Source: Paenibacillus spiritus
Lineage (GTDB): Bacteria; Bacillota; Bacilli; Paenibacillales; Paenibacillaceae
Reading direction: 5' to 3'
Assembly (NCBI RefSeq): GCF_008710135.1
Contig: NZ_VYKK01000030.1
Location: 104,854 to 168,853 of the forward strand
DNA: 64,000 nt
In this document: piece by piece, positions 50,437 to 61,200 of the stretch
Numbering within the stretch: the stretch's first letter is position 1
Layout of the letters: each line of letters opens with the position of its first letter
Translations under genes and position numbers: made by a program
The notes under the pieces: model-generated
Told to the model about the DNA's origin: nothing
What the model saw: only the letters and a program-made list of their open reading frames with translations
The model's database searches: none

Positions 50437-53400
50437 TTATTCGCCGGCGATCAACCGATCCAGCCTCATGGCAATGGCCGCAGCTTGCGCCCGGGTCAAT
50501 GCGTTCTGAGGACGGATGTACTGGTTCTCACCCTCTATGATGCCGTACTTGATGCTGAGTGCCACCTGTTCCTTGGCCCAGGCCGGAATTGAACCCTTGT
50601 CGGCAAAACCGCCGAGCAGCTTGTCGACCTCGCCAGCGCTCAATTTCTCTGCACTGCCCGTCATCTCCAGCAGACGGCCCGCCATCGTCATGGCCTCTAC
50701 GCGGGACAGCGTCTCCTGCGGCTTGAAGCTGCCGCCCTGGAAGCCTGTCGCCAGTCCCAGCTTGGACGCAATGGCAACGCTCCGGCTGAACCAGCTGCCG
50801 GACGGCACATCCCGGAAGGAGGCCGCAGCTTCACGGTTCATGAGGCCGCCTACCCGAAGCAGCAGCGTCGGGTATTCCGCCCGTGTGATCCGGCTCTCCG
50901 GATCGAACAGGCTGCCGCTCTTGCCTTGTACGAACATCTTGGCAGCGGCTTCCTGAATGGCCTCGCGGCCCCAGTATCCATTCTTCACGTCGGAGAAGCT
51001 CTTCGAGTTCCCGAGCAGGAACACATGGCCTTCGCCCGTAAGCTTGATTCGGAATCCGGCATCGGTACGGCTCCACGGAACCGTCGTCCAGCTGCCTTTC
51101 TCATCCATCAAGACAATGGCGGTTACCTGGTCTGCCTTCAGACCGGCCGGTACGGCCAATTCTGCGGTGACCGGACTGTTCCAGGCCGCCTCCGCCAGAT
51201 TGGCCTGAAGCGCAATTCCCTGGCCTGCGGCGAGAAGGGTTGCTTTCTGGGAGGCTGCGACGGACTGCATGGCAGCCGCGTCAGCCGCCGAATTCGCGCC
51301 GGTGCGGATAATGAGTTCCTCTCCGCTTGCACCGGTCAGCTGCTGCCCGGTCAGAATCAACTGTCCGGATGCCAGCTCGATAACCAGACGCTTGCCCGAT
51401 GCGGCGAGCTGTCCGGCAACCTCGCGGTCGATGCGGAATTCATAGTCCGCCACATCGGCATCCTTGGCTGTCAGCACCAGGTCTCCGCTGTTAGCGGCGA
51501 AGTCCGCCTTGCCGACCGTGGATACCGCGGTGGAACCGGTCAGAACCGTGTTGACCGGGGCTCCGTTCAGCGTCACCGCCGGAGCCTTGGCCGGGGCTGC
51601 GGACGGTTCCGGAGCACCTGCTGCGGCTCCGCCGCCTCCGCCCCCGCCGCCGAAGCCGCCCGATCCGCCGCCCGGCTGGCCGGACGAATCCGAGCTGCCC
51701 GTTAAGTCGTAATTGAACAATTCACTGGAGGCTACGGCCTTCTTATCCAGCGAAGTGCGGGCCGCTACGACGATCAGATCGTAAGGACGCGCTTTGATGT
51801 TGCCGTCCGCCGGAAGCAGGCTCCAATCAGAGATATCCTGATTCAAAGCAGGCTTGGCTGCACCGGCTCCAGCCGGGAAGACTTTATAAGCCAGCTGCCG
51901 TCCCGTCATCTCTCCGGTGTTCGCTACCGTTACAAGGGCCGATGTCCCTTTATTATCGGCCTGCTTGGCCGAAGCCTCGAGCATTCCGAGCACAGTCGGC
52001 GCCGGAACGGCCACTTCGGCGGCCACCATGGCCGTCAGCTTCACATCGTCCGAAATCCGGTATTCGGCCTCAATCAGACTGGCCCCTTCGGCCAGACCGG
52101 TCACCGTTCCCTTGGCCGGCGCCCCGGTGCCGACCGCATCGCCGACGGTCAGATCGACCGCATCGCCCATCGTCAGCGTGTAGCTGAGACGTTCCTTGGC
52201 ATCCGCTTCGGAAATTGCCACTTCCTTGTATTTCGGCTTGCCCTGGGCATCCCGTCCGTCTTCGACTTTCAGGTAGGCTTCAATCCGTCCGCTCTCGCCC
52301 GGAGCGAGTGCGGGCAGCGGCTTCAGCACCAGCGCTGCCGGAACGGCGAAGCCGTCGTTCGTTACGCTGACGGTTGCGGAGTTGGCATTGCCTGCCTCAT
52401 CCTTCGCCACCAGCTGCAGATCAGCCGTAGGCTCATCCGAGTTGATCACCACATCGCCGGCAAAAGTGCCGTCTTCCGCGACCGGAATCGGCGTATTGCC
52501 GTTGGCGACCAGCTTCGTTCCGACCGAAGTCGTTCCCGCCACGCGGATGCGATTCACCGTACGGCCGTCAACCACAGCCGCTTCGGTTCGTTCTCCCGTC
52601 GTCGGTTCGTCGATATAGAGCATCGGCGCAATCGTATCAACGGTAAGGTAGAGCATCGTAACCGAGATATCCTTGGTCTTCGTGTTGGTCGCTACCAGCT
52701 CGATGGCATAGCGTCCGTCTGTCTTAAAATCGTCCAGCGCGAGCGTACCCGCGCTGCCGCTGCCGCTGGCGGCAAGCGTCGTCTTGCCGACCGATTGTCC
52801 GGCATAGCGGGCCTCTACCTGGATATTCGCCTGGTTGGAGGTCAGCTTCAGCGTCTGGGCCGTCCGGTTTGTCATCAGGTTCGGAGCCGTTCCCGTTTCG
52901 GCGGATACGCCGACCGTGCCGGCATCCGTCGCAACGGACAGCTTCGGTTTCACCGGAACCGGCAGCAGTTCATTGGTGCTGTCGACCCGGTCCGCATAAT
53001 GGTAATTCTCGTTCTTGTCGAGCGCTGCACCCGGCTTGTTGGCTGCCGAGACCCCGATCACATACGAGTGTCCGACTTCCAGACCGGTATATTTCACATC
53101 CTTGAGATCGACTACCGTCATACCCGACGTACTGTCCTGATTAACGGCATCCGTGGTCGTGGTGGCGCTCCAACCCCCGACCGGAATCCCTTCGTATCGG
53201 CCGGAGGAAGCATTCCAGTAAGGCTTCAGCTCCTCTTCCGTCATCAGCACTTCTCCATAGTTGTCATACGATTCCAGACCGCCGTTCTGCTGGCGGAGCG
53301 CTTCGATAATGTAGCTCCGCTCAATGTTCTGCTGGCCGGTCTTGACCGCTCCCGGCTTGAACGAGAGCGAGAAGAACCCGTTGCCCGCCGGTTCAATCGT

Positions 53401-56400
53401 CACACCGCTGACATTCGACGGCGCAAGCGGATCGACAATCTCAAATCTCTGCGGCGAGGTCATCGTTCCGAACGTAGCGGAAGATTTCAACTCGGCGCGC
53501 AGGTAGTAGTTCCCCTGTCTCAGCAGTCCCCGGATATCCTCGGTTCCGCCCAGCATCGCTACTCGGGTCACGTCAATGACCGCACTGCCGCTGTCGGCCG
53601 GAAGATCCTTGGCAATCAGCATACCGGGATCGCCGGCTTCCAGTACAGAATCGCCGCTCGCCAGCTTCGTGGTCTGGCTGCTTACCGCATCCTGGGTTAG
53701 ATACAGATTGACCGTATCGCCCGCCTTGGCGTTGGATACGTTCCAGGTCGCGGTGAATTTGTTCGGATCGCTGCTCTTTGCCAGATTGACTTCATTGAGC
53801 TGCGGCAGAACCGGAACGCTCATCAGCTTCGTATCCACCGGAGCGTCGGCCGTCAGGGTCCAGGTTCCGCCCTTCTTGACTTCGGCATCCGGAATGAGGA
53901 TATACGCTCTGCGGATATCGACATGATCTTCCGTGTTCTCCGCCGCCGGTATAATCTGGGTAAAGGCATTCGCCTTCGGATTGCTGTTCGTGTTGTCGAA
54001 GACCAGGCTGTATTCTTTCTTGCTTGCATCCTTGAGCAGCAGCTTCGGCATCGTCTTGGTGTCATAGTCCACCTCAAGAATCGCATTGCCGTTGACCCCG
54101 CTCATCGGAATCGAATGCTCGCGTCCGTTGTTCTTGGCCGTGATGCCGCCGACACCCAGATTCATGGCGTCGCTCTCCAGCACCTGCACACCCTTCGCTA
54201 CGTCGCGATACACAATCTCCTGGCTTGCTTCCTCGGTATCGACCCAGGAAGTGGCCACTGTCTCGATCCCCTGGCCGATCACCATCAGGCGGGGTCCCTG
54301 TTCGGGATCATTGATGACCATATGCACCAGACCGTCCGGCATCTGCTCGCTGGAAGTGCCGAATTCGACGCCTCCGCCCCAGTAATAGGTGACGCCGAGC
54401 GTAATCAGCAGGAGACTGAAGCTTCCCCACACCTTGTCGTTATTGACGCCCAGGAACACGCTGGACAGCGGCTTGCCGCCGACCACCGGTACCTTCGACG
54501 GAATCTGGATACGGGAGCCGACATAACCTTCAAAATCAATGCGGTTCTTCTCCAGATTCTGGCCGACAAAGATGCCTGCCTTGCCGACAATGACATCCCA
54601 TCCGCCGATGTCGACTTCCGCCTGCACCCGGACGAACCAAGGGGTTACCCACTGCGCTTCCAGAAGCGCCTTGGTCAGCATCGGCAGCCGTTCATCGTCA
54701 TCCGCCGTGGGAGACATGGCATAGTCCATCTTGCCTTCAATCTTGAGGCCTGTCCGCTTCACGGTCAGGTCTGTCTGTCCGAAGAAGTACGCCGGCGCGA
54801 TGCCGAAGCGTACGCCGACGCCGGCCTGCACCGTCAGCGGGAACGGATCGGCAGAGGTGCCGCCCGCAATGGTATCCGCCAGTTCGCGGACCGCGCCGCG
54901 AATGTCGGTCAGGAAGGTTCCGCCCGTAATGAGAATGCCCGGCTGCGGCAGTTCTGCGCCGAAGGCGATGACGTCGGGAAGAATACGGCCGTCCTGGACC
55001 TTTTTGAAGGCCAATTCCATCTGAACGCCCAGCATGCCCTTCAGGTCCGCCTGGAACCGCATGCCGTATTTGCTTGGCTTATAGGCGCCCTCCACCTGCT
55101 GGACATAATGCGAGATGAAGATTTCGCCGCTGGTGCCTTCGCCCTTCTTCTCGTCGTCCATCGGACCGAACAGGCCGAGATTCTTGTTGAGGCCGAACTT
55201 GAGCGCGGCGTCGATGCCGACGAAGCCCTTGTTGTTGAAGATCACATTGTTGACTTCGGCGTCCACGACCTTCATTGAGATCATGCCGCCGAACGAAATG
55301 CCGCCTTCCCGCAGAATGAAGTCATTGAAGGACAAATCAAAGCCCGAAATATTGAACGTCGGTACAGCGAACAGCGATTGCCGGTTGAAGTACACATTCG
55401 ATACCATCAACTGGCGCAGCGGGTTGATCCGGTCGCCGATCGGACCGGAGGCCCATTTCAGGCTGCCGTTGATCGACGTATCTTCCGGGTTGTCGTCGTT
55501 GTCCGCCTTCTCCGCCGGGGAGAGCGGACCGCTGCCCAGCCGCTTGCTGAAGCCGTTGAAGAAATCGAGCGTCCATTCTCCGCTGTGGAAGACGAAGCCG
55601 CTTCCGGCTACGCTCAGAGTGCCGTCTCCCTTGACGAAGGTCGAGGCGAACAGCGGGTTGTTGGCGAAGCCCGGAATCATGGATTGAATGCCCATAATAT
55701 CCAGCTGGCCGCGGACGATGACCAGATCCTTGCCCCGGTAGGCCACCGATTCGTTGATGACAGCCGGCTCGGTCTGGGTCTCCACGATAACCTGGGCGTC
55801 CTTGCCCTTGCCTACCGTCTTGACCATGCCGCGGACGACCGCGAGCACTTCCCGTTCTTTGTTCTCTTTCTCAAAAGCTTGAAGCTCCTTCTCCGAGCCG
55901 AACGTCTTGTAGCTGTAGAACGGCACGTTCTCCAGACTCTCGTCGTCCAGGAACTCGGCGGTCTTGAAGGACGGGTCCAGCGTTTTGCTGATCTCGGCGA
56001 TCTTCATCTTGGCCGCCTTGAAATTATCCAGCGCGTTCTTCAGATCGCTTCGGTTGGCAAAAGGAGCCGAGGCGAACATGCCGTTCAGCTCGTCCATCTC
56101 TTCCAGCGTCTGGCCGATGGATGCGCCCTTCAGGTCGAAGGTCTCCTTGTAGACGGCCAGAATGTGCGCTTCCCGCACCCGGTTCTCATCGTTGTTGGTC
56201 ACCATGATTGCCTGGGGAGCGGTGATGTCATACAGCGAAGCGGCCTCTTCGTCTCCGCCGGCATCGCCTTTGTAGTCGATCTGCACCTGATATTCGCCCA
56301 GCGGCAGTTCCGGCCCGAGCCCGCTCTGAAGCACGGAACCGTCCGGCGCGACCTTGTCGCCGCCGTTGTAGGTAATCCGCATATCGCCCGACGATCCGTC

Positions 56401-58125
56401 ATCGGTCGGCTGCAGAAGCACCGAGCTCAGTACCGGTACCTTGTAACGGTCGCCCGTCGCTTTGTTGCGGAAATACAAATCGAAATTCGGGGCGTTCTTG
56501 GCATCGCCCGTGTTGTACGCTTCGATGTTGGAGAGATTGACCGTTACATATTTCGTATCCGTGCTGTACAGTTCTTTGGGCGATACGCCGTATACATAAG
56601 TCGGCGTCGCTTCGCCCACGGCCGGCAGCAGGATAAAGTTCGACTTGTTCGATTCATACTGGGCCTTGATGCCTTCATCGGATACGCCCTCCAGCTTGGC
56701 CTGCGTCTCCGGGCTCTTAACGGTCAGCATGTATTCGCGCGTCGTCGGCCAAGCTTTGCCTTTGGCCTGAACCTTGAACGTTACCGTTACGGTGTCGCCG
56801 GGCTTGTACTTCGGCTGAATGCCCTGCTCCGCTTCCGCAGGCGTAGCCTGCTTCCGGTATTCAATCAGCTTGCTGCGGGAAGATTCCGTCACAGCCCGCC
56901 CCTGGGCATCTCTGACGATGTCCCCCTGGTCGTCCAGCTTGACGAAATTCAGGCCGCTCTGCAGCGTCATCTCCAGATTGATGCGGGAATGCTCCATGTT
57001 GTACTGTGCCAGGTTCTCGACCTCGGCCGTAATGTCGAAGATGCCCTCGTTCTCATAGCCGCTGCCGTCCGGCTTGACGGCCATCGTCTGGATCGGGTCC
57101 ATGTACCGGATGGAGAACACTTTATCCGGCTGGGTCAGTTCGCCCAGTCCGTAGACGGTCTCGAACGACTGGAAGCCCTTCGGTGCGATTGGGTCCGGGT
57201 TCCAATAGAAGGCAACCGCAGAGTCGGCCGAACCGTAATCGTTGGTATCCGTGGTGAAATCCAGGTTCGGGTTCGGCGTGTAATTCCATTTCGTGTTGGC
57301 CATGCCGGCCCAGTGGCCGACGATCATTTCGTCGACGATATTAATATTCTGCTCGGCATAATTATTGAAGCCGTAAGCCGCCACATTCGTGGCCAGCGGG
57401 TTCTCCAGATCCAGCTTGTCCCGCATTACCCAGTAGGCAGGCAGCTTGTAGAGCGCACTGTTCTCCTTCGGGATGCCGATGCTCTCGGGATCATGCACGA
57501 GCTTGCGTTCAACGCTAAGCGGCGCCTTGTAGGAAGTGCCGACCTGGAACTGCGGTCCGTCGTTGCCGCCGACCATCGTGTCCAGGAGAATCCGGCTGCC
57601 GACCGCGACTGCGGCGCTGCCGTTGTTTTTAACTTCGTAACGGATGTTGACATTGCCCGAATTGACCTTATCGGCCGTATCGGTGTACAGCATCAGGATC
57701 TGCTTGATCTCGACGCCCTTCATGCTCCAGACGGTCTCGATCTGCTGCGTCCCGTTCGGATTGTTCACGACCTTGGGCGCTGTTGTCGAGGACTGCGTAC
57801 CGTCGCTCAGCTTGTAGCGGTTGCCGAAGATATAGTCCGTTCCGTCGATCTTGAAGGTAGTAAATGACGTTTCGGGATCATCTCCGCCAAAGTTCAGATT
57901 CACGTTCTGGTCTTTCTTGCGGATCGGCTGGCCCTCAACCGTACGGATGCCGTAGCGGCCGGATGCGTTGTCCACCGTAACCTTGATGAAGTCATTCTGG
58001 ATCACCGTTGTACTCTTGCTCGCAGCGGCTTCCGCAATGGCTTGCAGGCTCTCCGAGGATGCCAGAAATACCAGGATGAAGGATAGCAATACGGATAAGG
58101 CCTTATTGAAAAGCTTGACGCTCAC
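50437..58125 (-). CDS. giant surface protein with three SLH domains
   Basis: About 2562 aa. Signal peptide (LFNKALSVLLSFILVFLASS, residues 4-23). Residues to about 1400 are a large beta-rich region of unrecognised folds with phrases such as VRYEVKNNGSAAVAVGSRIL. Fibronectin-III-like (FFSLSFKPGAVKTGQQNIER, about 1580) and Ig-like/BIG domains follow (LQLVAKDEAGNANSATVSV). A poly-Gly tract (about residue 2150) leads to a short domain and three SLH domains (about 2380-2562). GTG 58125 has GGGGGG 6 nt upstream; a TTG at 58143 lacks one. Same hinge-SLH plan as the neighbouring giant. Confidence 0.87.
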   Translation of the reverse strand: MSVKLFNKALSVLLSFILVFLASSESLQAIAEAAASKSTTVIQNDFIKVTVDNASGRYGIRTVEGQPIRKKDQNVNLNFGGDDPETSFTTFKIDGTDYIFGNRYKLSDGTQSSTTAPKVVNNPNGTQQIETVWSMKGVEIKQILMLYTDTADKVNSGNVNIRYEVKNNGSAAVAVGSRILLDTMVGGNDGPQFQVGTSYKAPLSVERKLVHDPESIGIPKENSALYKLPAYWVMRDKLDLENPLATNVAAYGFNNYAEQNINIVDEMIVGHWAGMANTKWNYTPNPNLDFTTDTNDYGSADSAVAFYWNPDPIAPKGFQSFETVYGLGELTQPDKVFSIRYMDPIQTMAVKPDGSGYENEGIFDITAEVENLAQYNMEHSRINLEMTLQSGLNFVKLDDQGDIVRDAQGRAVTESSRSKLIEYRKQATPAEAEQGIQPKYKPGDTVTVTFKVQAKGKAWPTTREYMLTVKSPETQAKLEGVSDEGIKAQYESNKSNFILLPAVGEATPTYVYGVSPKELYSTDTKYVTVNLSNIEAYNTGDAKNAPNFDLYFRNKATGDRYKVPVLSSVLLQPTDDGSSGDMRITYNGGDKVAPDGSVLQSGLGPELPLGEYQVQIDYKGDAGGDEEAASLYDITAPQAIMVTNNDENRVREAHILAVYKETFDLKGASIGQTLEEMDELNGMFASAPFANRSDLKNALDNFKAAKMKIAEISKTLDPSFKTAEFLDDESLENVPFYSYKTFGSEKELQAFEKENKEREVLAVVRGMVKTVGKGKDAQVIVETQTEPAVINESVAYRGKDLVIVRGQLDIMGIQSMIPGFANNPLFASTFVKGDGTLSVAGSGFVFHSGEWTLDFFNGFSKRLGSGPLSPAEKADNDDNPEDTSINGSLKWASGPIGDRINPLRQLMVSNVYFNRQSLFAVPTFNISGFDLSFNDFILREGGISFGGMISMKVVDAEVNNVIFNNKGFVGIDAALKFGLNKNLGLFGPMDDEKKGEGTSGEIFISHYVQQVEGAYKPSKYGMRFQADLKGMLGVQMELAFKKVQDGRILPDVIAFGAELPQPGILITGGTFLTDIRGAVRELADTIAGGTSADPFPLTVQAGVGVRFGIAPAYFFGQTDLTVKRTGLKIEGKMDYAMSPTADDDERLPMLTKALLEAQWVTPWFVRVQAEVDIGGWDVIVGKAGIFVGQNLEKNRIDFEGYVGSRIQIPSKVPVVGGKPLSSVFLGVNNDKVWGSFSLLLITLGVTYYWGGGVEFGTSSEQMPDGLVHMVINDPEQGPRLMVIGQGIETVATSWVDTEEASQEIVYRDVAKGVQVLESDAMNLGVGGITAKNNGREHSIPMSGVNGNAILEVDYDTKTMPKLLLKDASKKEYSLVFDNTNSNPKANAFTQIIPAAENTEDHVDIRRAYILIPDAEVKKGGTWTLTADAPVDTKLMSVPVLPQLNEVNLAKSSDPNKFTATWNVSNAKAGDTVNLYLTQDAVSSQTTKLASGDSVLEAGDPGMLIAKDLPADSGSAVIDVTRVAMLGGTEDIRGLLRQGNYYLRAELKSSATFGTMTSPQRFEIVDPLAPSNVSGVTIEPAGNGFFSLSFKPGAVKTGQQNIERSYIIEALRQQNGGLESYDNYGEVLMTEEELKPYWNASSGRYEGIPVGGWSATTTTDAVNQDSTSGMTVVDLKDVKYTGLEVGHSYVIGVSAANKPGAALDKNENYHYADRVDSTNELLPVPVKPKLSVATDAGTVGVSAETGTAPNLMTNRTAQTLKLTSNQANIQVEARYAGQSVGKTTLAASGSGSAGTLALDDFKTDGRYAIELVATNTKTKDISVTMLYLTVDTIAPMLYIDEPTTGERTEAAVVDGRTVNRIRVAGTTSVGTKLVANGNTPIPVAEDGTFAGDVVINSDEPTADLQLVAKDEAGNANSATVSVTNDGFAVPAALVLKPLPALAPGESGRIEAYLKVEDGRDAQGKPKYKEVAISEADAKERLSYTLTMGDAVDLTVGDAVGTGAPAKGTVTGLAEGASLIEAEYRISDDVKLTAMVAAEVAVPAPTVLGMLEASAKQADNKGTSALVTVANTGEMTGRQLAYKVFPAGAGAAKPALNQDISDWSLLPADGNIKARPYDLIVVAARTSLDKKAVASSELFNYDLTGSSDSSGQPGGGSGGFGGGGGGGGAAAGAPEPSAAPAKAPAVTLNGAPVNTVLTGSTAVSTVGKADFAANSGDLVLTAKDADVADYEFRIDREVAGQLAASGKRLVIELASGQLILTGQQLTGASGEELIIRTGANSAADAAAMQSVAASQKATLLAAGQGIALQANLAEAAWNSPVTAELAVPAGLKADQVTAIVLMDEKGSWTTVPWSRTDAGFRIKLTGEGHVFLLGNSKSFSDVKNGYWGREAIQEAAAKMFVQGKSGSLFDPESRITRAEYPTLLLRVGGLMNREAAASFRDVPSGSWFSRSVAIASKLGLATGFQGGSFKPQETLSRVEAMTMAGRLLEMTGSAEKLSAGEVDKLLGGFADKGSIPAWAKEQVALSIKYGIIEGENQYIRPQNALTRAQAAAIAMRLDRLIAGE

Positions 58126-58171
58126 GTGGTTCCCCCCGATCAAAATTCAGACTGTCTTCCGCCGCCGGGAG

Positions 58172-58201
58172 GGAAAAGGGGCCTCTCCGGGACCCTTTTC
58201 C
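58172..58201 (-). repeat. hairpin between the first and second giant genes
   Basis: GGAAAAGGG (58172-58180) and CCCTTTTCC (58193-58201), 12-nt loop, without U-run. It lies between stop 58237 and start 58125, so may adjust expression of the downstream genes. Confidence 0.5.
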
Positions 58202-58236
58202 TTCCTTGCTGAGAACAGCGGATGTACAGTTGATGT

Positions 58237-61200
58237 CTACTTCGTGCTTCCGATGAAGAAGGTCGCAAATTCCCGGTCCCTCTCCTGCGTTCTGACAATG
58301 ATGGTATACCAGCCCGCTTTCGGGAAAGTTACCTTGAATTCGCCTTTCACCATCTGATCGTAGGTGATCCGGGTGGCGATGGCTTTCATCTGTCCTTCAC
58401 GGTACAGACCGGATTGATAGTACAGATCATACGTGCCCCACTCGTTGGTCAGATCCTTGCCGCCGACCTTCAGCAGGTTGTAGCCGGAGATCCGGAACGT
58501 GATCGTATTCGTATCGAACAGCGCCGTCTCGCCGGAAGAAGCCGAAATAAAGGCGTCGTTGCCGAAGATCAGCAGACCGCCGTTCTTGACGACGAGGACT
58601 TCCTGGGTAACGACCGTCTTGTTGCCGACCTGGTCCTCTGCCGTGTAGGTAACGGTCTGGCGGCCCAGCTTCTTAATGTCAAGTCCGGTGACGGTTACCT
58701 TGATTTTGTCGCGGGCCGATACGTTATCGGTAACGGTATAGCCGCCCAGGTCCGTCTCCGGCTTGAAGTTCTCCTTGTTCTGCACAACCCCTACTGCGGT
58801 CTGCTTCAGCGTCAGTACCGGAGCCGCATTGTCCAGTCCCTGGATTGTCAGCGGCACGCGGGTAGAATGGCCGAGCAGATCGGACAGGCCGGCCTGCGTC
58901 GTGCCGTTGCTCTCGTAGGAGCGCGTATAGACGAATTGGCCGGAGCCGTCGCTGATTTGGTTGCTGTACGTGCCGCTGGCGGAATCCGGCGCCGGAGCCA
59001 TTCCGGAGAAGACCGGGTTGCCCGCAGCCGTTGTGCCGCTGATGACCACTTTCATCTTGCCTTTGGCATATTTCTTGCCGCCGATCGTTACGATCTTGCT
59101 GTCCGGAACGGCCTGGCCGTTGTCGTCCACGAAGATGTAGTCGATCTTGTCCGGCGAAGGCCCTTCGGCGATCAGGTTGCCGACCGTCTCCTTGACGACA
59201 GCCGTATTGCCGAATTCATCCTGCACCGTGAAGGATACCGTCCCGTTCTTGGTCAAGGTCTGCGGATTGGAGCCGACGGTGACAAAGAGCGGAGAAGCCG
59301 GGCTGTCGGCGCTCTGCACTTCAAGCGATACGCCCGAGGCATAGACGCCGCCCTTGCCGTCGGGAACCGTCTTGTATCCGTCATAGGAGCGCACAACGGT
59401 TACCTTCGGCGCGCCTTTGCGGATATTATGGACTTCCGCGGTTATAGTGGCGGTATTGCCTGCCTGGTCTTTGAATTCAAAGGTGAAGCTTCCGTTCTCG
59501 GTAAAGGTGTACACATTGCTTCCGCCGTTGTTCATTACCATAACCGGCTCTGACGCGTTCAGCTTGACCGTTACATTGCCGTTGGTCCACGCCGTTGTCT
59601 TGTAATCAATCCAGCCGACCGGCGGCGTGCCGTCCACATTCTTGACGACCATGTACAGCGTGTCGGTCCGGGCCGAATCATTCAGGTCCACAATGTCAAA
59701 CGCATAAAATCCGTTCTCTTTCACATTGAAGGTATTGCCGCTTCGCACCGGCTTCGACGGGTTGACCGCCGCCGGAATCACCTTGAGACCCGCGGGAACC
59801 TCGATTTGAATATCGGCTCCCTTGTCGGGGCGAACCATGACATTGCTGTTGACCGAAGCCAGCGCATAGACAGGCGCTTCATCAAAGGAAGCGTTCGAGC
59901 TGTCGATCGGGAACGGTTCGCTCATCGCGCCTCCCGGCGTCCGGTATTTGACCATGACCTGAAGCTGCGCAGGGTCATTGCTTGGAACCTCAAGCGATAC
60001 GAAGTTCGTGTAGGACCGCCACCGCGTCCAGCTCTCGCCGTTGTCCGGGGATACCGAATATTCGTATCCGGCCTTGCTCTCCGTATCCAGATTCAGCTTC
60101 AGAATGGCGGTGTACCCGTCCTGTTCGTCTCCATAGAGATAGATCAGCTTGGATTCTGTATCTGCCGGAGGAGTCGTTTCGTCGCCCGTATAAGTAACTT
60201 TGAACAATTCCGGCGTCCGCTCAATCGAACTGTTCCCGGCCCCGTCGGTATTCCAGACATAGAGCCGGAAGCTGTCCGTCTCTCCGGGCTTCAGCACATC
60301 CTTGCCCTTGATGGATACGGCTCCTCCCGCCGGTAGTGCTGTCCAGCCTGCGGAAGCGGCATCCGGCGCAACCTCCGTTGCCGGATCGGATACCCGTACC
60401 CACTGGTACTTCGACGTCATCGGCTCGCGGCTGTAGCGTTCGCTGATACTCACCGTCACGTCCTGTACATCCAGCGGATACGGAACCCCGTTCTTGCTGA
60501 AGGTAATTTGCGACGGCTCGTTATCCCAATAATAGGCTTTGGCGTAGAAGTAGCTCTCGCCGTCCTTCTTCACCAGAACGTGCACATATTGAACGCCGCT
60601 ATGAGCCGAATCGGCCGGAATCGTATAGGAATACGATTTCTCCGGAGCTTCAGACGGCGCCGGCGTTGCCGAAGCATTCGGGTCCGCCGATCCAGACGGC
60701 GCTGGCGTTGCCGAAGCATTCGGGTCCGCCGATCCAGACGGCGCCGGCGCTGCCGAAGCATTCGGGTCCGCCGATCCAGACGGCGCCGGCGTTGCCGAAG
60801 CATTCGGGTCCGCCGATCCAGACGGCGCCGGCGCTGCCGAAGCATTCGGGTCCGCCGATCCAGACGGCGCCGGCGCGGCCGAAGCATTCGGGTCCGCCGT
60901 CATAGTCGGCGTGGCCGAAGGCGAAGGAACCGGCTCCGACTGAAGGGCTGTAAAGGCCGTCTCCTCCGGGTGGATCGAGCTTGCGCTGATTACATATCCG
61001 ACATAATCCGGATCGAAGCCGGTCAGCTTGAAGTCCACATCGTGGCTTCGCACAAACTTCGGATCAGCTTCCGTCTCGAACTGCCCGGGCAGCGCGGATT
61101 GGGAACCGACATTAGCCGGAGCTTCCACCCGCTGGACGGATTCGTTCCCGGCCTTATCGGCCGATTTCAGATAGAGCCAGAACTTCCCGTATTCATAGAC

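Noticed and set aside
60656..60905. Tandem repeats as a CRISPR array
   Set aside because: Repeats are contiguous, in frame and coding, with no spacers.
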